This document shows positions 61,456-64,000 of a DNA stretch of 64,000 nucleotides, piece after piece. The stretch is from an uncultured Lachnospiraceae bacterium (lineage in GTDB: Bacteria > Bacillota > Clostridia > Lachnospirales > Lachnospiraceae). The stretch is taken from the NCBI GenBank assembly GCA_910576815.1, contig CAJTKA010000003.1, forward strand, positions 62,001-126,000, read 5' to 3'. Under the pieces are notes generated by a model. It was not told where the DNA came from, made no database searches, and saw only the letters and a list, made by a program, of their open reading frames with translations. Numbering within the stretch: the first letter of the stretch is position 1; every line of letters begins with the position of its first letter. The position numbers were made by a program, and so were the translations under genes.

Positions 61456-61599
61456 TGGAAAAATATGAAATACAGTTTTAATTGCAACTGTTATTTAGAA
61501 GTTTTTCTGAAAAAGTTTTTTGACAAATTACGAAATTATCAGAAGATTCAGACAGGCAAAAATAAATGAAAGTTTAATTAAGAAGTCGTTTTTTGCCTG

Positions 61600-61625
61600 T
61601 TTTCCATGAAAATGCAGGATATAAT
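61600..61625 (+). promoter_or_regulatory. Possible promoter in an AT-rich 220-bp gap
   Basis: TATAAT at 61620-61625 is a consensus -10, but no good -35 is placed correctly upstream. A TTGACA at 61520-61525 has no matching -10. The gap (61456-61675) is notably AT-rich and otherwise shows nothing I can assign. Confidence 0.35.
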
Positions 61626-61675
61626 TGCAGATTTTAAGGTTTTTTATCAAAAAATGAAGGAAGTTATGCAAGCCG

Positions 61676-62791
61676 ATGAAAGAAAAAACAGGGGAGAAAA
61701 AAATAGCGTTCTATATCGGCTCCCTTAGAAAGGGAGGAGCCGAACGGGTATTCGTAAATCTTGCCGACTACTTTCAGAAGGAAGGGTACCGGGTCGTTAT
61801 GGTGACACAGTACCGCTTCGAGGAGGAGTATGATTTGCCGGCAGGGGTCGGAAGAATTTTGTCTGACATCGGGGAGCAAGAAGTGACCAAAAGCCGGATC
61901 CGAAATTTCTTCTTGCGGCTCAATAAATTACATGTGATATGGAAAACGGAGAAACCGAATCTGGTGTTGTCCTGCATTGGAAAAAATAATTTTATGGCAG
62001 TTGTCTCGACGATCGGGACGGACACAGAGGCGGTGGTATCGGTGGTGGGGGAAGCTGCCGAGGAGTACCCGACAAAGATGATGCGTATGCTGGCAAATTT
62101 TCTGTTTCCCCGTGCGGCCGGTGTGATTCTGCAGACGGAACGTTCCAGAGGTTTTTTTAGCAAAAGAGTTGCAGCACGGGCTGTGGTGCTGCCCAATTCC
62201 CTGAATCCTGTCTTTATCAGGCCGCGATTCGAGGGGGAACGGGAAAAGGAGATCGTTTCCGTGGGCCGCATGGACGCAAACAAGAACCATGAGATGCAGC
62301 TTTGTGCTTTTGCTGCGCTGCAGCCTGAGTTTGCGGATCATACGCTGACGATTTACGGGGATGGAGAGCTTCGCCCTTTTATAGAAGAATTGGCAGGGAA
62401 GCTGGGGATCAGTGAGCGCGTGCGACTTCCGGGCGTGGTGCCTGACATCGCGGATCGAATCGGGAAGGCATCTCTTTTCCTGCTGACTTCCTATTCAGAG
62501 GGCGTTTCCAATGCCCTGATCGAGGCGTTGGCGCTGGGACTTCCCGTGATCGCGACGGATGTGCCAAGCGGCGGTACGGAGGAGCTGATGGAAGACGGCA
62601 TAAACGGCCTTATCATTCCTGCGGGGGATCAGAAAGCGCTGGAGCAGGCCATGAGGAAAATGCTGGGCGATTCCGCCTATGCGGACAGGCTTGGCAGGGA
62701 GGCGGCTAAAATACAGGAAAGACTTGCGCCGGAACGGGTCAATGCCCTGTGGAAGGCTTATTTTGAAGGAATCATAGGAAAAGCAAAATAA
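61676..62791 (+). CDS. GT4 glycosyltransferase
   Basis: A 371-residue GT-B enzyme. KIAFYIGSLRKGGAERVFVNLADYF is the N-terminal loop, SVGRMDANKNHEMQLCAF the linker strand, and EGVSNALIEALALGLPVIATDVPSGGTEEL the donor site with the E-x7-E pair. It resembles the GT4 at 49462-50571 in both the N-terminal loop and the ATD-P-GG block. The ribosome site is poor (GGAAG 12 nt before ATG). It stands after an AT-rich gap and before a second SGNH-like gene, perhaps as a new transcription unit. Confidence 0.88.
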   Translation: MKEKTGEKKIAFYIGSLRKGGAERVFVNLADYFQKEGYRVVMVTQYRFEEEYDLPAGVGRILSDIGEQEVTKSRIRNFFLRLNKLHVIWKTEKPNLVLSCIGKNNFMAVVSTIGTDTEAVVSVVGEAAEEYPTKMMRMLANFLFPRAAGVILQTERSRGFFSKRVAARAVVLPNSLNPVFIRPRFEGEREKEIVSVGRMDANKNHEMQLCAFAALQPEFADHTLTIYGDGELRPFIEELAGKLGISERVRLPGVVPDIADRIGKASLFLLTSYSEGVSNALIEALALGLPVIATDVPSGGTEELMEDGINGLIIPAGDQKALEQAMRKMLGDSAYADRLGREAAKIQERLAPERVNALWKAYFEGIIGKAK

Positions 62792-62818
62792 AATAACGGA
62801 CGGTATTGGAGAGAACTT

Positions 62819-63958
62819 GTGAGCGAAAAAAATGTCGATGAAAGGAAGACACGGGAGCAGAATGTAAAACAGCATAGGGGTGGTCGGCGGACATGGCTTT
62901 TGCAGGCCGTTTGTTTTCTTGTGCTCTTTGGCATGATTCTTTTGCCCGTATCTTATATGGTAAGGACAAACGGCGACGTCAAGGATCGTTTTGCGGGCTT
63001 CTATGCCGAGAAGAAGGACAGTCTGGACGTGGTGATGATCGGGTCGAGCCCTGTCTTCCCCTATTATGCGGCACCGAAGCTCTGGGGAGAGACGGGGATC
63101 GCCATGTACCCGCTTTCCACGAATGTACAGCGTCCTGCCGCCATGAAATATTTGATGGAAGAAGCGGAAAAAACGCAGTCGCCGCAGCTTTATATTTTTG
63201 AAATGCGTATGTTTACCATGGAGGAGGAAGGCTTAATGGACAATATGGCCTACACCCGTGGTGTTACAGATAACATACGTTATTCGATTTCGCGTGTGAA
63301 GGCAATACAGGGTTTGGTGCCGGAAGACGATGAGGAAGGGCGGCTGAGCTACTATTTTGACATCATGAAGTATCACACAAACTGGAAGATGCTGGCGCTG
63401 CCCTCTGAGTGGAAGAATATGTTTTATCATAACAGCCATCCCCTAAAAGGCTATACTTTTCGGGATGAGGTGGGGCCTCAGCCCATGCCCGATATTGCTG
63501 AGGTGGAAGGGGAAAAGCCCATACCCACGGAGCAGGAAGCTTATTTGAAAGAGCTGCTTATGACATTGCAGAAAGAAAATCAGGATGCGCTGTTTGTGGT
63601 CTCCCCCTATGGAGAATCGGCGCAGGAACAGCAGATGTTTCATTATATGGAAGAGATCGTGGCCTCTTACGGCTATCCTTTCCTCAATATGAATGATTAT
63701 TATCAGGAAATCGGCATTGTATTTGAGGAGGATTTTGCGGATTACGGCAGCCACACCAACGCTGTCGGAGCGGAGAAATGTACGGATTTCCTGAAAGAAT
63801 ACTTACAGGCGAATTACAGCCTCCCTGATCACCGTGGGGACGCTTCTTACGCCTCCTGGGACGCTTCCTATCAGCTTTGGTGTGAGCGGCAGGCGGAGGC
63901 TGTGGAGACGGTGCGGGAGCGGATCGCGAAGGGAGAATATGCGCAATACGAAGAGTAG
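62819..63958 (+). CDS. Membrane-anchored SGNH/DltD-like protein (second copy)
   Basis: 379 residues: a charged N-terminus, one membrane helix (about residues 26-48) and an extracytoplasmic domain. VVMIGSSPVFPYY holds the G75-S76-S77 nucleophile block, and DYGSHTNAVGAEKCTDFL holds H312 in the spot of the catalytic histidine block; that block is clearer than in the copy at 53166. DltD-like proteins act on acylated surface polymers. It starts at GTG 62819 with GGAGAG upstream. The last codons overlap the hairpin element at the right end of the window. Confidence 0.75.
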   Translation: MSEKNVDERKTREQNVKQHRGGRRTWLLQAVCFLVLFGMILLPVSYMVRTNGDVKDRFAGFYAEKKDSLDVVMIGSSPVFPYYAAPKLWGETGIAMYPLSTNVQRPAAMKYLMEEAEKTQSPQLYIFEMRMFTMEEEGLMDNMAYTRGVTDNIRYSISRVKAIQGLVPEDDEEGRLSYYFDIMKYHTNWKMLALPSEWKNMFYHNSHPLKGYTFRDEVGPQPMPDIAEVEGEKPIPTEQEAYLKELLMTLQKENQDALFVVSPYGESAQEQQMFHYMEEIVASYGYPFLNMNDYYQEIGIVFEEDFADYGSHTNAVGAEKCTDFLKEYLQANYSLPDHRGDASYASWDASYQLWCERQAEAVETVRERIAKGEYAQYEE

Positions 63959-63999
63959 TTCTAATGTTCACAGCAAAGGCTGTTTCGCAAAGAACTACT
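63954..63999. repeat. Hairpin element at the right edge, related to the one at 19.3 kb
   Basis: Outer arms AGTAGTTCT (63954-63962) and AGAACTACT (63991-63999) enclose ACAGC-AAAG-GCTGT (63970-63983) and TTCGCAAAGAA. It begins within the last codons and stop of the SGNH-like gene. Compared with the 19.3 kb copy, the first pair of the inner stem changed from G-C to A-T on both sides, so pairing is kept. Confidence 0.65.
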
Positions 64000-64000
64000 A

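Noticed and set aside
61510..61560. TTGACA promoter in the AT-rich gap after asnB
   Set aside because: No acceptable -10 lies 16-18 bp downstream of this -35; a different TATAAT further on is the better candidate.

Overview
The window looks like a chromosome segment from a Firmicute of the class Clostridia, most likely a Lachnospiraceae member. The evidence is moderate GC, strong GGAG or AGGAGG ribosome sites about 6-8 nt before starts, sigma-A promoters with an extended -10 (TGN before TATAAT-like hexamers), and family content such as paired DUF6020-like membrane proteins, an Rpn-type nuclease and a DUF234-type ATPase. Almost everything reads on the + strand. Only two genes are on the - strand. 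I see no tRNA, rRNA or CRISPR array. The window is one large surface-glycan biosynthesis and modification island with a few housekeeping or accessory genes inserted.

Region 1 (1-17.4 kb) holds a GT2 remnant, a GT39-like membrane enzyme and mtnA with a near-perfect promoter. A pseudaminic acid pathway follows: pseB, pseC, a DegT-type aminotransferase fused to PseG, pseF and pseI. With these are a PTPS-related membrane protein, a GT2, an ATP-grasp enzyme and a GT52/sialyltransferase-like protein that is the best candidate to transfer the nonulosonic acid. An Rpn-type nuclease gene is inserted on the opposite strand. No obvious PseH lies beside these genes; the only GNAT acetyltransferase is at 28.3 kb.

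Region 2 (17.4-35.3 kb) holds a PglK/MsbA-like ABC flippase, GtrA, an acyltransferase-3, a NUDIX hydrolase, several large polytopic proteins (GT-C-like, DUF6020-like, O-antigen-ligase-like), an ATPase with a striking operator, a WecE-like aminotransferase plus GNAT, a GtrB-like GT2, and a stand-alone argC.

Region 3 (35.3-52.4 kb) carries a bacillosamine-type lipid-linked glycan route. Membrane-bound PglF-like dehydratase and PglE-like aminotransferase come first, then, after a small DUF2164 gene, a bidirectional terminator and a - strand phosphoribosyltransferase-like gene, a PglC-like initiating phosphoglycosyltransferase, an ATP-grasp enzyme and a PglA-like GT4. A WbpO/TviB dehydrogenase and WbpP/TviC epimerase (UDP-HexNAc uronic acid), a formyltransferase, three more GT4 enzymes and a second DUF6020-like protein follow. 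Many of these genes overlap by a few bases and look like one operon.

Region 4 (52.4-64 kb) starts with decayed RhuM-like and AlbA/HATPase-type regulator remnants and a set of 11-bp repeats. The most interesting part follows: SGNH-like membrane-anchored protein, DltA-like adenylation enzyme, stand-alone formyltransferase, acyl carrier protein and MBOAT acyltransferase. This reads as a Dlt-type surface aminoacylation system with an added formylation step, resembling a formylating NRPS starter module split into separate proteins. A deacetylase-like protein, an AsnB-type amidotransferase, another GT4 and another SGNH-like protein complete the window.

Intergenic regions carry recurrent hairpin elements. 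Two abut upstream stop codons and share a GCTG-TTCGC core with a compensatory base-pair change.
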